Positions 22,265 to 30,406 of a stretch of DNA of 33,547 bases are shown piece by piece. Both the position numbers and the translations under genes were made by a program. This DNA is from Janthinobacterium violaceinigrum (lineage in GTDB: Bacteria > Pseudomonadota > Gammaproteobacteria > Burkholderiales > Burkholderiaceae_D), in the NCBI RefSeq assembly GCF_009208555.1, contig NZ_WFLI01000055.1, positions 1 through 33,547 on the forward strand, read 5' to 3'. The stretch's first letter is position 1; every line of letters begins with the position of its first letter. Under the pieces are notes generated by a model. That model saw nothing but the letters and a program-made list of their open reading frames with translations. It did not search any database and was not told where the DNA came from.

Positions 22265-23581
22265 ATGCCGCTGGCAGAGCCGCTACAACGCCAGGACATC
22301 GCCACACTGTATGCCGAGCACCACGGCTGGCTGCAGGGCTGGCTGCGCAAAAAGCTGGGCAGCACGGCCTGCGCGGCCGACATGGCGCAGGACACGTTCA
22401 TGCGCCTGCTCGACCGCGAAGACGCCGTCGCCGCGCGCGAGCCGCGCGCCTTTCTCGCCACCGTGGCCCAGCGCGTGCTGTTCAACCATTACCGCCGCCA
22501 GAAGCTGGAGCAAGCCTACCTGGACGTGCTGGCGCAACTGCCGCCCCCGCACACGCCGTCGCCCGAGGAACGGGCGCTGCTGCTCTCCACGCTGTTCGAA
22601 CTGGACCGCATGCTCGATGGCTTGCCGCCGCCCGTCAAGCGCGCTTTCCTGCTGCGCCAGCTCGACGAACTGCCGCAGGACGATATCGCGCGCCGGCTGG
22701 GCATCTCGCTGGCCACGGTAAAACGCCATTTGCAGCGGGCCGGCAGCGCCACGCAGGCGTGGCAGCAGCTGCAACTGCAGCATGAACACCTGCCGCCCGG
22801 GACGCATGCCACGCTGCTGCGGGCCTGCGCGCAGGCGAATGCGCCGCGCCGCCACGCCGTCAAGACCCTGGCACTGCTGCTGGCTTGCGGCGCCTCGCTG
22901 TACGCGTTCGAGCGCCGCAGTCCGTGGCGCAGCTGGACGGCCGACTACCGCACGGGCATCAACCAGCGCCGCGTCGTGACTCTGCGCGATGGCACGCAGC
23001 TCACGCTCAACACGCATAGCGCCATCGACATCGATTACAGCGGCGAACGGCGACGCATCACGCTGCTGGCTGGCGAAATCTTCATCGCCACCGGCAAGGA
23101 TGCGGCGCAGCGTCCCTTCTTCGTCGACACGCCGCACGGCCAGCTGCAGGCGCTGGGCACGCGTTTCACGGTACGCCTGCACGATGGCTATACCAGCGCC
23201 GGTGTGCTCGAAGGCGCCGTCGCCGTGCTGGCTGGCGATGGCGGACAGCGCCTGGTGCTGCATCCCGGCGAAGGTGCCCATTTCGACAGCGCGGGCCTGC
23301 ACCGCCAGGCGCTGGCCCCCTATGGCGGCGCCTGGCTGAACGGCATGCTGGTGGCGCGCGACATGCGCCTGGCCGATTTCCTCGCCGAGCTGTCGCGCTA
23401 CAGCGAGCAGCCGCTGGCCTGCACGCCCGCCATCGCCGGCCTGCGCGTGTCCGGCTCCTACCCGCTGGCCGACGTGGATGCCATCCTCGACGCCGTCAGC
23501 GCCAGCCTGCAGCTGCGGCACAATACCGTCACGCGCTTCTGGGGACATCAGGTGGTGCGCATCGAACTGGCGGCGCGCTAA
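22265..23581 (+). CDS. Hybrid ECF sigma factor / FecR-type transmembrane regulator
   Basis: A single 438-residue polypeptide. Residues ~1-165 are an ECF sigma factor: region 2 with DMAQDTF and FLATVAQRVLFNHYRRQ, region 4 with ELPQDDIARRLGISLATVKRHL. A membrane segment lies at ~201-216 (TLALLLACGASLYAF). Residues ~225-360 are the FecR periplasmic domain (RRVVTLRDGTQLTLNT..., LLAGEIFI) with an LGTRFTV motif whose Gly-Thr pair is 298-299, and a C-terminal STN-like part (ADFLAELSRYSEQPLA). Only ~40 residues link sigma and membrane, so the DUF4880 anti-sigma domain is missing. IutY of Pseudomonas putida is a described protein of this type. Signalling should need release of the sigma part by proteolysis. 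SD AAGGGGA precedes the ATG. The receptor gene follows 94 bp later. Confidence 0.9.
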   Translation: MPLAEPLQRQDIATLYAEHHGWLQGWLRKKLGSTACAADMAQDTFMRLLDREDAVAAREPRAFLATVAQRVLFNHYRRQKLEQAYLDVLAQLPPPHTPSPEERALLLSTLFELDRMLDGLPPPVKRAFLLRQLDELPQDDIARRLGISLATVKRHLQRAGSATQAWQQLQLQHEHLPPGTHATLLRACAQANAPRRHAVKTLALLLACGASLYAFERRSPWRSWTADYRTGINQRRVVTLRDGTQLTLNTHSAIDIDYSGERRRITLLAGEIFIATGKDAAQRPFFVDTPHGQLQALGTRFTVRLHDGYTSAGVLEGAVAVLAGDGGQRLVLHPGEGAHFDSAGLHRQALAPYGGAWLNGMLVARDMRLADFLAELSRYSEQPLACTPAIAGLRVSGSYPLADVDAILDAVSASLQLRHNTVTRFWGHQVVRIELAAR

Positions 23582-23675
23582 CGATATTTTCCGCAAAGTG
23601 AGCTGTTTCGCCGTGCTCGCGTGACTTGGAAGACAGGCAGTCTCCATCTTGCGCATCCACGAAAGGTTTTATTCC

Positions 23676-26147
23676 ATGCATCACGCTTCGCGTTCCCTCC
23701 TGACCCGCACCGTCCTCGCCTGCGCCCTGTCGCAGATTGGCCTGGCCCTCACCCTGCCCGCGCTGGCCCACGCACAAAGCCAGCAAGTGCGCGTCTACAG
23801 CATTCCCGCCGGCGCGCTGGGCGACGTGCTCACGCGCTTCGGCAGCGACAGCGCCATTTTATTGTCGTTCTCCAGCGAGACCACGCAAGGCTTGCGCAGC
23901 GCCGGCCTGCAAGGCAGCTATGGCGTGCACGATGGTTTCCGCGTGCTGCTGGCCGGCAGCGGCCTGCAAGCCGTGCCGCAGCCGAATGGCGGCTACCTGC
24001 TGCAAAAGATCCCCGCTGGCGCCAACGCCCCAACGGCGGACAGCCGCGGCGTGGCCGTCATGAGCGGCGTCACCGTGGTGGCGGCAGCCGAGCGCAGCGC
24101 CGTCACGGGTGGCACGGGCAGCTATACGGGCGGCCCCGCCAGCGGCGCCACGGGCCTGGTCCTGACGCAGCGCGAGACGCCGCAGTCGCTGACCATCGTC
24201 ACGCGCCAGCAGATGGATGACCAGAACAGCAACGCCGTCTCGGACGTCATGAAGAACGTCAACGGCGTGAGCGTGCAAAACTACGACAGCGACCGCTGGA
24301 GCTTCCAGGCGCGCGGCTTCGCCGTCACCAATTTCCAGTACGACGGCGTGTCGGCCATCTACGACGGCGTGTACGACTGGGGCACGACCAACAGCGACAT
24401 GGCCATCTACGACCGCATCGAAGTGCTGAAGGGCGCGACGGGCCTGATGAGCGGCTCGGGCGACCCGTCGGCCACCGTCAACATGGTGCGCAAGCGCCCC
24501 ACCGCCAGCTTCGAGGGCTCGGCCACTCTGGGCGCCGGCTCGTGGGACAACTACCGCGGCGAAGCCGACGTCTCCGGCCCCCTGAACGACAGCCGCACGG
24601 TGCGCGGCCGCCTCGTGGGCGCCTACCAGGACAAGCATTCCTACCTGGACCGCTACACGCAGCAGAAAGCCGTCGCCTACGGCATCGTCGAGGCGGACCT
24701 GACGCCCGTCACGCTGCTGACGGCCGGCTTCACGCACCAGGATTACAAGCCGCGCGGCTCGACCTGGACGGGGTTCCCCGTGCTGTTCTCGGACGGCACG
24801 CGCACCGCTCTGCCCACCTCGTGGAACCCGGCCACGGACTGGAGCCGCCGCGACATGCAGAACACCACGCTGTTCACGTCGCTGGAACATACGTTCGCCA
24901 ACGAATGGAAGGTGAAATTGAGCGCCAGCCAGCTGCGCAGCAAGCATGACAGCGTGCTCGGTTCGGCCAGCGGCGGCAATCCCGCTCCCGACACGGGCGA
25001 AGGCACGTATTTCTTCATGGGCAAATACAAGGGCGACCGCCGCCAGACCACCGTCAACGTCGACGCCAGCGGACCATTCACGGCCTTCGGCCGCCAGCAT
25101 GAAGCGATGTTCGGCTATTCCACCTCGACGGCAAAGCAGGATGGCCCCGTCTACGAATCGGTCTATCCGCCCCTCGATGGCAGCTATTTCGACTGGCGCG
25201 GCCAATACGCGGAACCGGCCTTCAAGCGCCTGGGCAACGATAACGACCGCACGCGCCAGAGCGGCCTGTATGGCGCCGTGCGCCTGCATCCCGTCGACGC
25301 GCTGTCGGTGATTCTCGGCGCCCGCATGAGCAACTACCTGCAAGAGCAGGACCGCAGCTTCTTCGACGCCGGCACGGCGCGCATCCGCTCGCGCATCGAG
25401 GAAAACAAGGTCGTCACGCCATATGCGGGCGTCGTGTATGACATCGACAAGACCTATTCCGTGTTCGGCAGCTACACCAGCATCTTCGCGCCGCAGAGCA
25501 ACCGCGACGTCAACCGCAACTTTCTGTCGCCCGTGCGCGGCAAGGGTTTGGAAGCGGGCGTGAAGGCAGAATATTTGGACGGCAAGGTCAATGCCAGCGC
25601 CGCCCTGTTCCAGATCCGCCAGAGCAATGTGGCCAGCTCCGTGGGCGAAGTCAATGGCGAGGAAGCGTACAAGGCCATCGACGGCGTCACCAGCCGCGGC
25701 CTGGAAATGGAAGTGACGGGCGAAGTGATGAAGGACGTGAAGCTGAGCGCCGGCTACACCTACACCCACGTGCGCGACGCGGATGGCAAGGACGTCTTTT
25801 CCACCATGCTGCAAACCACGCAGCCCGCCCACCTGGTGCGAGTACAAGGCACGTGGCGCCTGCCGGCCAGCCTGGACAAGCTGACCGTCGGTGGCGGCAT
25901 CAACTGGCAAAGCAGCTACTACGGCAATATCTGGAACCCCGCCATCGACGATTATTCGCGCATCAAGCAGGGCAGCTACGCGCTGGCCAACCTGCTGGCC
26001 CGCTACGAGATCAGCAAGAACGTCACAGCCAGCCTGAACGTGAACAACCTGCTCGACAAGAAGTACTTCACGGGACTGGGCCTGTTCCAGACGGGCTTTT
26101 ACGGCGAACCGCGCAATGTGATGTTCACCGTGCGCACGAAGTTTTAA
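23676..26147 (+). CDS. TonB-dependent siderophore receptor with STN signalling domain
   Basis: An 823-residue outer-membrane receptor of the FpvA/FoxA class. The signal peptide is ~1-33 (LALTLPALAHA). The STN domain at ~38-112 (VRVYSIPAGALGDVLTRFG ... GGYLLQK) talks to the FecR-type sensor. The plug follows (TQRETPQSLTIVTRQQMDD, then NGVSVQNYDSDRW, EVLKGATGLMSGSGDPSATVN). The barrel ends in MFTVRTKF with a terminal Phe. The ATG at 23676 with GAAAGG upstream gives a clean signal peptide; a TTG at 23649 is rejected. It is downstream of the sigma/FecR hybrid, its likely signalling partner. The ligand is probably a hydroxamate- or catecholate-type siderophore; it cannot be told which. No siderophore biosynthesis genes are nearby. 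Confidence 0.95.
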   Translation: MHHASRSLLTRTVLACALSQIGLALTLPALAHAQSQQVRVYSIPAGALGDVLTRFGSDSAILLSFSSETTQGLRSAGLQGSYGVHDGFRVLLAGSGLQAVPQPNGGYLLQKIPAGANAPTADSRGVAVMSGVTVVAAAERSAVTGGTGSYTGGPASGATGLVLTQRETPQSLTIVTRQQMDDQNSNAVSDVMKNVNGVSVQNYDSDRWSFQARGFAVTNFQYDGVSAIYDGVYDWGTTNSDMAIYDRIEVLKGATGLMSGSGDPSATVNMVRKRPTASFEGSATLGAGSWDNYRGEADVSGPLNDSRTVRGRLVGAYQDKHSYLDRYTQQKAVAYGIVEADLTPVTLLTAGFTHQDYKPRGSTWTGFPVLFSDGTRTALPTSWNPATDWSRRDMQNTTLFTSLEHTFANEWKVKLSASQLRSKHDSVLGSASGGNPAPDTGEGTYFFMGKYKGDRRQTTVNVDASGPFTAFGRQHEAMFGYSTSTAKQDGPVYESVYPPLDGSYFDWRGQYAEPAFKRLGNDNDRTRQSGLYGAVRLHPVDALSVILGARMSNYLQEQDRSFFDAGTARIRSRIEENKVVTPYAGVVYDIDKTYSVFGSYTSIFAPQSNRDVNRNFLSPVRGKGLEAGVKAEYLDGKVNASAALFQIRQSNVASSVGEVNGEEAYKAIDGVTSRGLEMEVTGEVMKDVKLSAGYTYTHVRDADGKDVFSTMLQTTQPAHLVRVQGTWRLPASLDKLTVGGGINWQSSYYGNIWNPAIDDYSRIKQGSYALANLLARYEISKNVTASLNVNNLLDKKYFTGLGLFQTGFYGEPRNVMFTVRTKF

Positions 26148-26157
26148 CGCGACGCTC

Positions 26158-26177
26158 CAACTAAGCGCAACTAAGCG
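26158..26177. repeat. Tandem 10-bp direct repeat
   Basis: CAACTAAGCG occurs twice in a row (26158-26167, 26168-26177) across the stop codon of the minus-strand lyase gene, in the 23-bp gap between two convergent genes. No terminator hairpin was seen in this gap. Confidence 0.6.
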
Positions 26178-27250
26178 CCGTACAGCGCCAGCGCCCAGGC
26201 TGGCGGGCGCAGCTCCAGCGCCAGCGGCAGGTAAGCGGGGGCTAAGCGTGCCGCCAGCAGGTACACATTGGCGGCGCCCTTGGGCTCCCAGTTCCCCGTA
26301 AAGCCCTTTTCGCCGGCCGCCACGCGCTTGCGGTCGAAGGGCACGGCGCTTTTCGCGAACTCCTCGTGCGTCTTGCTGCCCTGCGCATACGGCGCCAGCC
26401 AGGCCAGCGCTTCGGCCAGGCGCTGCGCTTCCGGCGCGCCATACCAGTCGTCGCCATGCGCCTGCGCCATCAGGGCCGTCGTCAGCAGCGGTTCCAGGCT
26501 GTAGGTGGTGTAATGCAGGGCGTCGCGCTGCTCGAAATCGAAGGGCACGCCGCCGGCGCCGATATTGCGCGGCACGTGCGCCAGGAAGCGCTCCTTCGCG
26601 CGCGCGATCAGCAAGGCGTCGCCCGTGACATACGCGGCGGCCGTGCCGATCTTGATGCGGTGGCTATGCCAGTTGTTGCGCGCCGTGGACGGGCCGCCCA
26701 CCTTGATCGGATCGCTCAAATAACCCTGCGCCAGGGTGCGGCAAAAGACCCGCACCTGCTCGCGCTCCACGCCATTCAGGCGCTCCTGCACCAGGTCATA
26801 GCCCATCAGCAGGCTGGCCAGCTCCGTCTCGTCGACAGGGCTGAACGACGGCCGATAGGCGCCGCTCCAGGCCAGCAGCAGCTGGCGCGCCGCCTCGAAA
26901 TGCGCCATCTCGCCCGACAACCGCCAGGCCAGCGCCTGCAGCCGCGCCTGGCGCCAGTCTTCCTGCGCCTGCTGGCTGGTCTCGCGCCCGCCTTCGCCTT
27001 TCAGCAAGCCGCCCGTGCGCACTTCGGCCATCAGGTGCACGGGCCGCGCCGCATCCTTGCGCGCCGCCCTGACCACCTGTTCGGCGATGGCCGGCGCCAC
27101 CCGCGCCTTGAGCGTGCGGGCACGTGCGGCGGACGTCAACGCAAACGGCGCCACGCCCTCATGCGGGTGCGGCGCGGCGCGCAATCCCGCCAGTGGCAGC
27201 GCCAGCAAGCCGGCCAGCACGGTGCGCCGGCGCATCAGGTGCGCGCTCAA
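26171..27250 (-). CDS. Alginate lyase family protein, exported
   Basis: A 359-residue protein. The N-terminus MRRRTVLAGLLALPLAGLRAAP is a signal peptide with Tat-like arginines. The mature part is an all-alpha toroid typical of the alginate lyase (PL5-like) family. It carries the family landmark NNWHSH (192-197) in ARNNWHSHRIKIGTAA, and a later DALHYTTYSLEPLLTTALMA. In AlgL the corresponding Asn/His region is catalytic, so a lyase acting on uronic-acid polymers in the periplasm is likely. The substrate is unproven, and no alginate genes are nearby. The TTG at 27250 has GGGAG 8 bp upstream and overlaps the stop of the amidotransferase gene (TTGA). The ATG at 27235 is the alternative. Confidence 0.8.
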   Translation of the reverse strand: MSAHLMRRRTVLAGLLALPLAGLRAAPHPHEGVAPFALTSAARARTLKARVAPAIAEQVVRAARKDAARPVHLMAEVRTGGLLKGEGGRETSQQAQEDWRQARLQALAWRLSGEMAHFEAARQLLLAWSGAYRPSFSPVDETELASLLMGYDLVQERLNGVEREQVRVFCRTLAQGYLSDPIKVGGPSTARNNWHSHRIKIGTAAAYVTGDALLIARAKERFLAHVPRNIGAGGVPFDFEQRDALHYTTYSLEPLLTTALMAQAHGDDWYGAPEAQRLAEALAWLAPYAQGSKTHEEFAKSAVPFDRKRVAAGEKGFTGNWEPKGAANVYLLAARLAPAYLPLALELRPPAWALALYGA

Positions 27251-28242
27251 AACCGCGTCTCCCGCGCCGCGCGCAGAAAGTTATCGAGGATGGGCGTGCA
27301 ATCGAGCAGCTCGACGCCGCCCGCCGAATGGAATTCCGGGTGCCACTGCAAGCCCATGACGAAGCGGGCCCGCTGGTAGCGGATGGCTTCGACGATGTTG
27401 TCGCCCTGCGAATACGCTTCCACGGTGATGTCGCGCCCCAGGTCTTTCACGGACTGGTGGTGGATGGAATTGACGAGCGCCTCGCCCGTCTTCGGGAACA
27501 GGCCCGCCAGGGACGAGCCTTTCGGGAAGACGATCGTGTGGCGATGGCGGTCATACAGGTCGTTGACGTGCGAGGTAGCGCCTTCCACGTCGGAGGCGAT
27601 GTCCTGGTACAGGGTGCCGCCAAAGCCCACGTTGATCAGTTGGCAGCCGCGGCATATGCCCAGCACGGGCTTGCCCGCGTCGACGAATTCGTGCAGCAGC
27701 TCCAGTTCGTACAGGTCGCGCGCGCGGTCGCCATTCCATTCGGGCCGCGTGGCCGCCTCGGAATACGTCTGCGGCGAGACGTCGGCGCCGCCCTGCAGCA
27801 CTAGGCCGTCCAGGTGGCGCGCATAGTGGCGCAGGGTGATGTTGCTCGGGTGGAGCTGGCCGCTGGTATTGACCGTCGGGATCATGAACACCAGCACGTC
27901 GCGCGACATGACCCACTGCGCAATCGACTCTTCCAGGTATTGCAGGTTCTTGCTGCGCAGGCCAGTGGCGCCCGGTTCGGGGTGAAAAATGCGCGCCGAG
28001 ATACCGATGCGCAGGGTGCGCCGCATGAAATCGCGGCTGGCCTTGTCGCGCATGGAGCGGTAGCGCGACGAGATCACGCGCCAGGCCAGCGCCAGCGGCG
28101 TGTCGTTGTCCTTCAGGTAGCGGGGCGCCGCATCGCGCGCGCGATGCTCATCATCGGGCGCCCGGCGGCCCACCCGGTCAGGCCGCGCCGGCGTTGCAGG
28201 ATCGGGGGAAGGGGGATGCTGGGGATCTTTTTCGTCTGACAT
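27247..28242 (-). CDS. Class I glutamine amidotransferase, peptidase C26 (PuuD-like)
   Basis: A 331-residue cytoplasmic protein. The catalytic triad is C197 in GICRGCQLINV, H301 and E303 in GLQWHPEFH. VLQGGADVSPQTY and NSIHHQSVKDLG fit gamma-glutamyl-GABA hydrolase relatives, which cleave gamma-glutamyl amides in polyamine breakdown. Residues 1-75 form a charged Pro/Asp/Arg-rich extension not usual in PuuD. The start at 28242 (MSDEKD) is chosen; a longer reading to 28326 has no family support. Its stop overlaps the start of the lyase gene, so the two are coupled. No other polyamine genes are near, so the substrate is open. Confidence 0.85.
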   Translation of the reverse strand: MSDEKDPQHPPSPDPATPARPDRVGRRAPDDEHRARDAAPRYLKDNDTPLALAWRVISSRYRSMRDKASRDFMRRTLRIGISARIFHPEPGATGLRSKNLQYLEESIAQWVMSRDVLVFMIPTVNTSGQLHPSNITLRHYARHLDGLVLQGGADVSPQTYSEAATRPEWNGDRARDLYELELLHEFVDAGKPVLGICRGCQLINVGFGGTLYQDIASDVEGATSHVNDLYDRHRHTIVFPKGSSLAGLFPKTGEALVNSIHHQSVKDLGRDITVEAYSQGDNIVEAIRYQRARFVMGLQWHPEFHSAGGVELLDCTPILDNFLRAARETRF

Positions 28243-28545
28243 GGCAAGGCTGACTGAAAGCGGAGACGTTTTCAATATAAACCCCTGCCCCCGAAAGCAC
28301 GATTCAATTTTGTAACAAAAGCCCACGCGCGGCGCATCCGCGCAACACGCGGGCCGGAAAACGGCAGACAGCCCGCATACAGTCCGTTTACGCGGGCAGC
28401 CCCGCTTTTTAGAGAATCTTTACGCCCCCGCTGCTAATCTTGAACGTACCTCAACCACCGCTGCAAAGCCACCATGGAACCCCATTCACGCCTGCCAACG
28501 CATCAAGCACTGCCCCACCGCCATCCCCGCCTGCCCACCTTTCTC
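28243..28545. other. Divergent intergenic region, no gene seen
   Basis: 303 bp between divergent genes. The part next to the amidotransferase is AT-rich (TATATT on the minus strand near 28275-28280 could be a -10). GCGCGG/CCGCGC-type pairing occurs near 28326-28340. A CTTTTT/TAATCT-containing stretch near 28405-28440 may be the plus-strand promoter. None is strong. Confidence 0.35.
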
Positions 28546-28773
28546 ATGCATATCACGGTCGACAAGTCCTGCCTGGCCGAGCTGCGCCAGCTGGTCGTCA
28601 AGACGTGCGGCGGCATGCTGTCGTTCATGCGCATCGAGGCGGTCGACCACGCCGAACGCATGAAGGTATGGCTGTGCGTGACGGAGCCGGCCTTGCGCCT
28701 GACCATGGACGCCGTCATGCGCCTGCTGCCGGCGGCGGAATTTGGCCGCATCAGCCAGGGGAAATCGCTATGA
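28546..28773 (+). CDS. Small conserved-looking protein of unknown function
   Basis: A 75-residue protein reading MHITVDKSCLAELRQLVVK then MLSFMRIEAVDHAERMKVWLCVTEPALRLTMDAVMRLLP. The alternation suggests a small beta-alpha-beta-beta-alpha fold, ACT-like in outline; no family was recognised. It has two Cys, no signal peptide and no membrane segment. The ATG at 28546 is preferred, since an in-frame start at 28474 adds only a low-complexity His/Pro tail. Its TGA overlaps the ATG of the DapA-like gene (ATGA), which strongly supports it as a real coupled gene. Confidence 0.65.
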   Translation: MHITVDKSCLAELRQLVVKTCGGMLSFMRIEAVDHAERMKVWLCVTEPALRLTMDAVMRLLPAAEFGRISQGKSL

Positions 28774-29801
28774 ACCAGTACTCGTGCGGGCAGGCGATGT
28801 CGTCATCGCGCATTACCGCGCACTTTCAGGGCATCTGGGTGCCGATGGTCACGCCATTTCGCGACGGCGACATCGACTTCGACGCAGCCCAGCAGCTCGC
28901 GTGCGAACTGGCCGCCAGCGGCATCGATGGCCTGGTGGCATGCGGCACCACGGGCGAAGCGGCCATGCTGAGCGCCGCCGAACACACCATGCTGCTCGAC
29001 AGCGTGCTCGAAGCCGTCGGCCCCCGCTTCCCCGTCGTGATGGGAATCGGCGGCAGCGATACGCGCAGCGTCGTCGCCGCCGTGCAGCGCTATCACGACC
29101 ATCCGCTGGCCGGCCTGCTGGTTTCGGCGCCGTCGTACGTACGCCCTTCGCAGGACGGCATCGTGCGCCACTTCCAGGCCATCGCCGCCGCCACCGACCA
29201 CTCCATCGTGCTGTACAACGTGCCGGCCCGCACGGGCGTCAATATCGAACCGCAGACGGCGGCGCTGCTCGCGCGCGATTCGCACTTCGTCGCCATCAAG
29301 GAAGCGGGCGGCAAGCTGCAGCAGCTGAGCGAACTGCTGCTCGACACGCGCCTGGACGTGCTGTGCGGCGACGATGCGCTGCTGCTGGCCAGCCTGTCCA
29401 TGGGCGGCCACGGCGCCATGTCGGCCGCCGCCCAGGTACGCCCCGACCTGTATGCGCAGCTGTACCACCTGGTCAGGCAGGGCCGCCACGGCGCCGCGGG
29501 CGCCCTGTTCAAGACGCTGCTGCCCGTCATCCGCCTGCTGTTTTCCGAACCGAATCCCGCTCCCGTGAAGGCGGCGCTGGCCATGCAAGGCAAGGTGCGC
29601 GAGGAGCTGCGCCTGCCGATGACGCCGATGTCGGCCGCCGGCCAGACCGCGCTGGCCGACGCGCTGGAGCAGCTGATGGCGCTGCCCGTCTGGACCGCCA
29701 GCGACAAGGAAGAACTACGCGAAGGCTGCCTGCTGCAGCTGGTCTCCGCGGCCAACATCATGCCAGCCGTGCGCCAAGATGATCATCGCCATCACGGATG
29801 A
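28770..29801 (+). CDS. DapA-family aldolase/synthase (4-hydroxy-tetrahydrodipicolinate synthase-like)
   Basis: A 343-residue (beta/alpha)8 barrel lyase. DapA condenses pyruvate with aspartate semialdehyde in lysine synthesis. Active-site features are kept: GTTGEA (the Thr pair), SYVRPSQDG (Tyr), VLYNVPARTG (Tyr and Arg) and the Schiff-base Lys in FVAIKEAGG. FSEPNPAPVKAAL and LRLPMTP are typical of true DapA. It is ~50 residues longer than usual: about 18 at the N-terminus and ~35 at the C-terminus, the latter overlapping the next gene by 23 bp. It is coupled to the small gene upstream. Being in a non-lysine context, it may be a second copy with a special role. The substrate is unproven. Confidence 0.88.
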   Translation: MNQYSCGQAMSSSRITAHFQGIWVPMVTPFRDGDIDFDAAQQLACELAASGIDGLVACGTTGEAAMLSAAEHTMLLDSVLEAVGPRFPVVMGIGGSDTRSVVAAVQRYHDHPLAGLLVSAPSYVRPSQDGIVRHFQAIAAATDHSIVLYNVPARTGVNIEPQTAALLARDSHFVAIKEAGGKLQQLSELLLDTRLDVLCGDDALLLASLSMGGHGAMSAAAQVRPDLYAQLYHLVRQGRHGAAGALFKTLLPVIRLLFSEPNPAPVKAALAMQGKVREELRLPMTPMSAAGQTALADALEQLMALPVWTASDKEELREGCLLQLVSAANIMPAVRQDDHRHHG

Positions 29802-30330
29802 ACGCGGGGGGATGGAGAAATCCATCCTGGCCGGACGGCTGGCCGCCTCGCGCGCGCTGGCCGGGCGCAAGGTGCTGCTGCTCGATGCCGATCCGCGCCA
29901 GAGCGCCATGGCGCAGGCCAGGAACATGCACGACGGCGCCATGCACGGCAGCCTGACGCGGCCGCGCCTGATGGCGCGCGCCATCAGCGCCAAGGGCTTG
30001 CAGCCGGAGCTCGAACACCTGGTGAACTGCTACCACGACATCGTCATCGACAGCGAAGGCCGCGACTCCATGGGCAGCCGTTCGGCCCTGATCGCCGCGC
30101 GCGTGCTGGTGGTGCCGCTGGACGGTGTGGCGGACGCTGCCGCGCAGGCGGGCCTGGCGCGCCGCATCGCGCACGCGCGCAGCGTCAATCCTGGCCTGCG
30201 CGTGCTGCTGGCAACGGATACGCAAGTGGCCGCCGCCCATGTCCTGGCCGTCCAGATACCGGCCGCCCGCGTGGTCGGCCTGGGACAGCTGTACTGCGCC
30301 GTTTTCGACAGCCATCACCGCGCGGCATAG
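29779..30330 (+). CDS. ParA/MinD-like ATPase with deviant P-loop
   Basis: A 183-residue protein of the ParA/MinD fold, shorter than typical ParA. The deviant Walker A is RGGMEKSI (9-16) where KGGVGKST/T is expected: signature Lys is Arg9, the P-loop Gly is Glu13, and the last Thr is Ile16. The phosphate-binding Lys14 and Ser15 remain. Walker A' DADPRQSA (36-43) and a Walker B-like DIVIDSEGRDS (87-97) are kept. There is no ParB partner or parS-like repeat nearby. The start overlaps the end of the DapA-like gene by 23 bp, so translation is coupled. The function is unknown. Nucleotide binding may be weakened, or the protein may bind without hydrolysis. Confidence 0.8.
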   Translation: MIIAITDERGGMEKSILAGRLAASRALAGRKVLLLDADPRQSAMAQARNMHDGAMHGSLTRPRLMARAISAKGLQPELEHLVNCYHDIVIDSEGRDSMGSRSALIAARVLVVPLDGVADAAAQAGLARRIAHARSVNPGLRVLLATDTQVAAAHVLAVQIPAARVVGLGQLYCAVFDSHHRAA

Positions 30331-30365
30331 ACACCCGGCCGGGTCCGGCCCCGTTCCCGGCACGC

Positions 30366-30391
30366 AAAAAAAAGGCGGCGCATGCGCCGCC
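30366..30391 (-). terminator. Terminator of the TorF-type porin gene
   Basis: The 18-bp perfect palindrome GGCGGCGCATGCGCCGCC at 30374-30391 is followed on the minus strand by eight T (A-run at 30366-30373). It lies 16 bp past the stop at 30407 and may also slow plus-strand transcription from the ParA-like gene. Confidence 0.92.
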
Positions 30392-30406
30392 TGTCCCCTC
30401 CGTCAA

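Noticed and set aside
23859..25910. A 683-codon open frame opposite the TonB receptor gene
   Set aside because: Low-complexity Ala/Val/His/Arg product with no recognisable fold; the receptor on the plus strand is certain.
26148..26170. Mobile-element scar suggested by the tandem CAACTAAGCG repeat
   Set aside because: No inverted repeats, transposase remnant or composition shift on either side; it is only a 10-bp duplication.
28440..28769. Long N-terminal extension of the DapA-like gene from 28440
   Set aside because: It overlaps the coupled small gene in another frame and has no DapA similarity; the ATGA junction at 28770 fixes the start.
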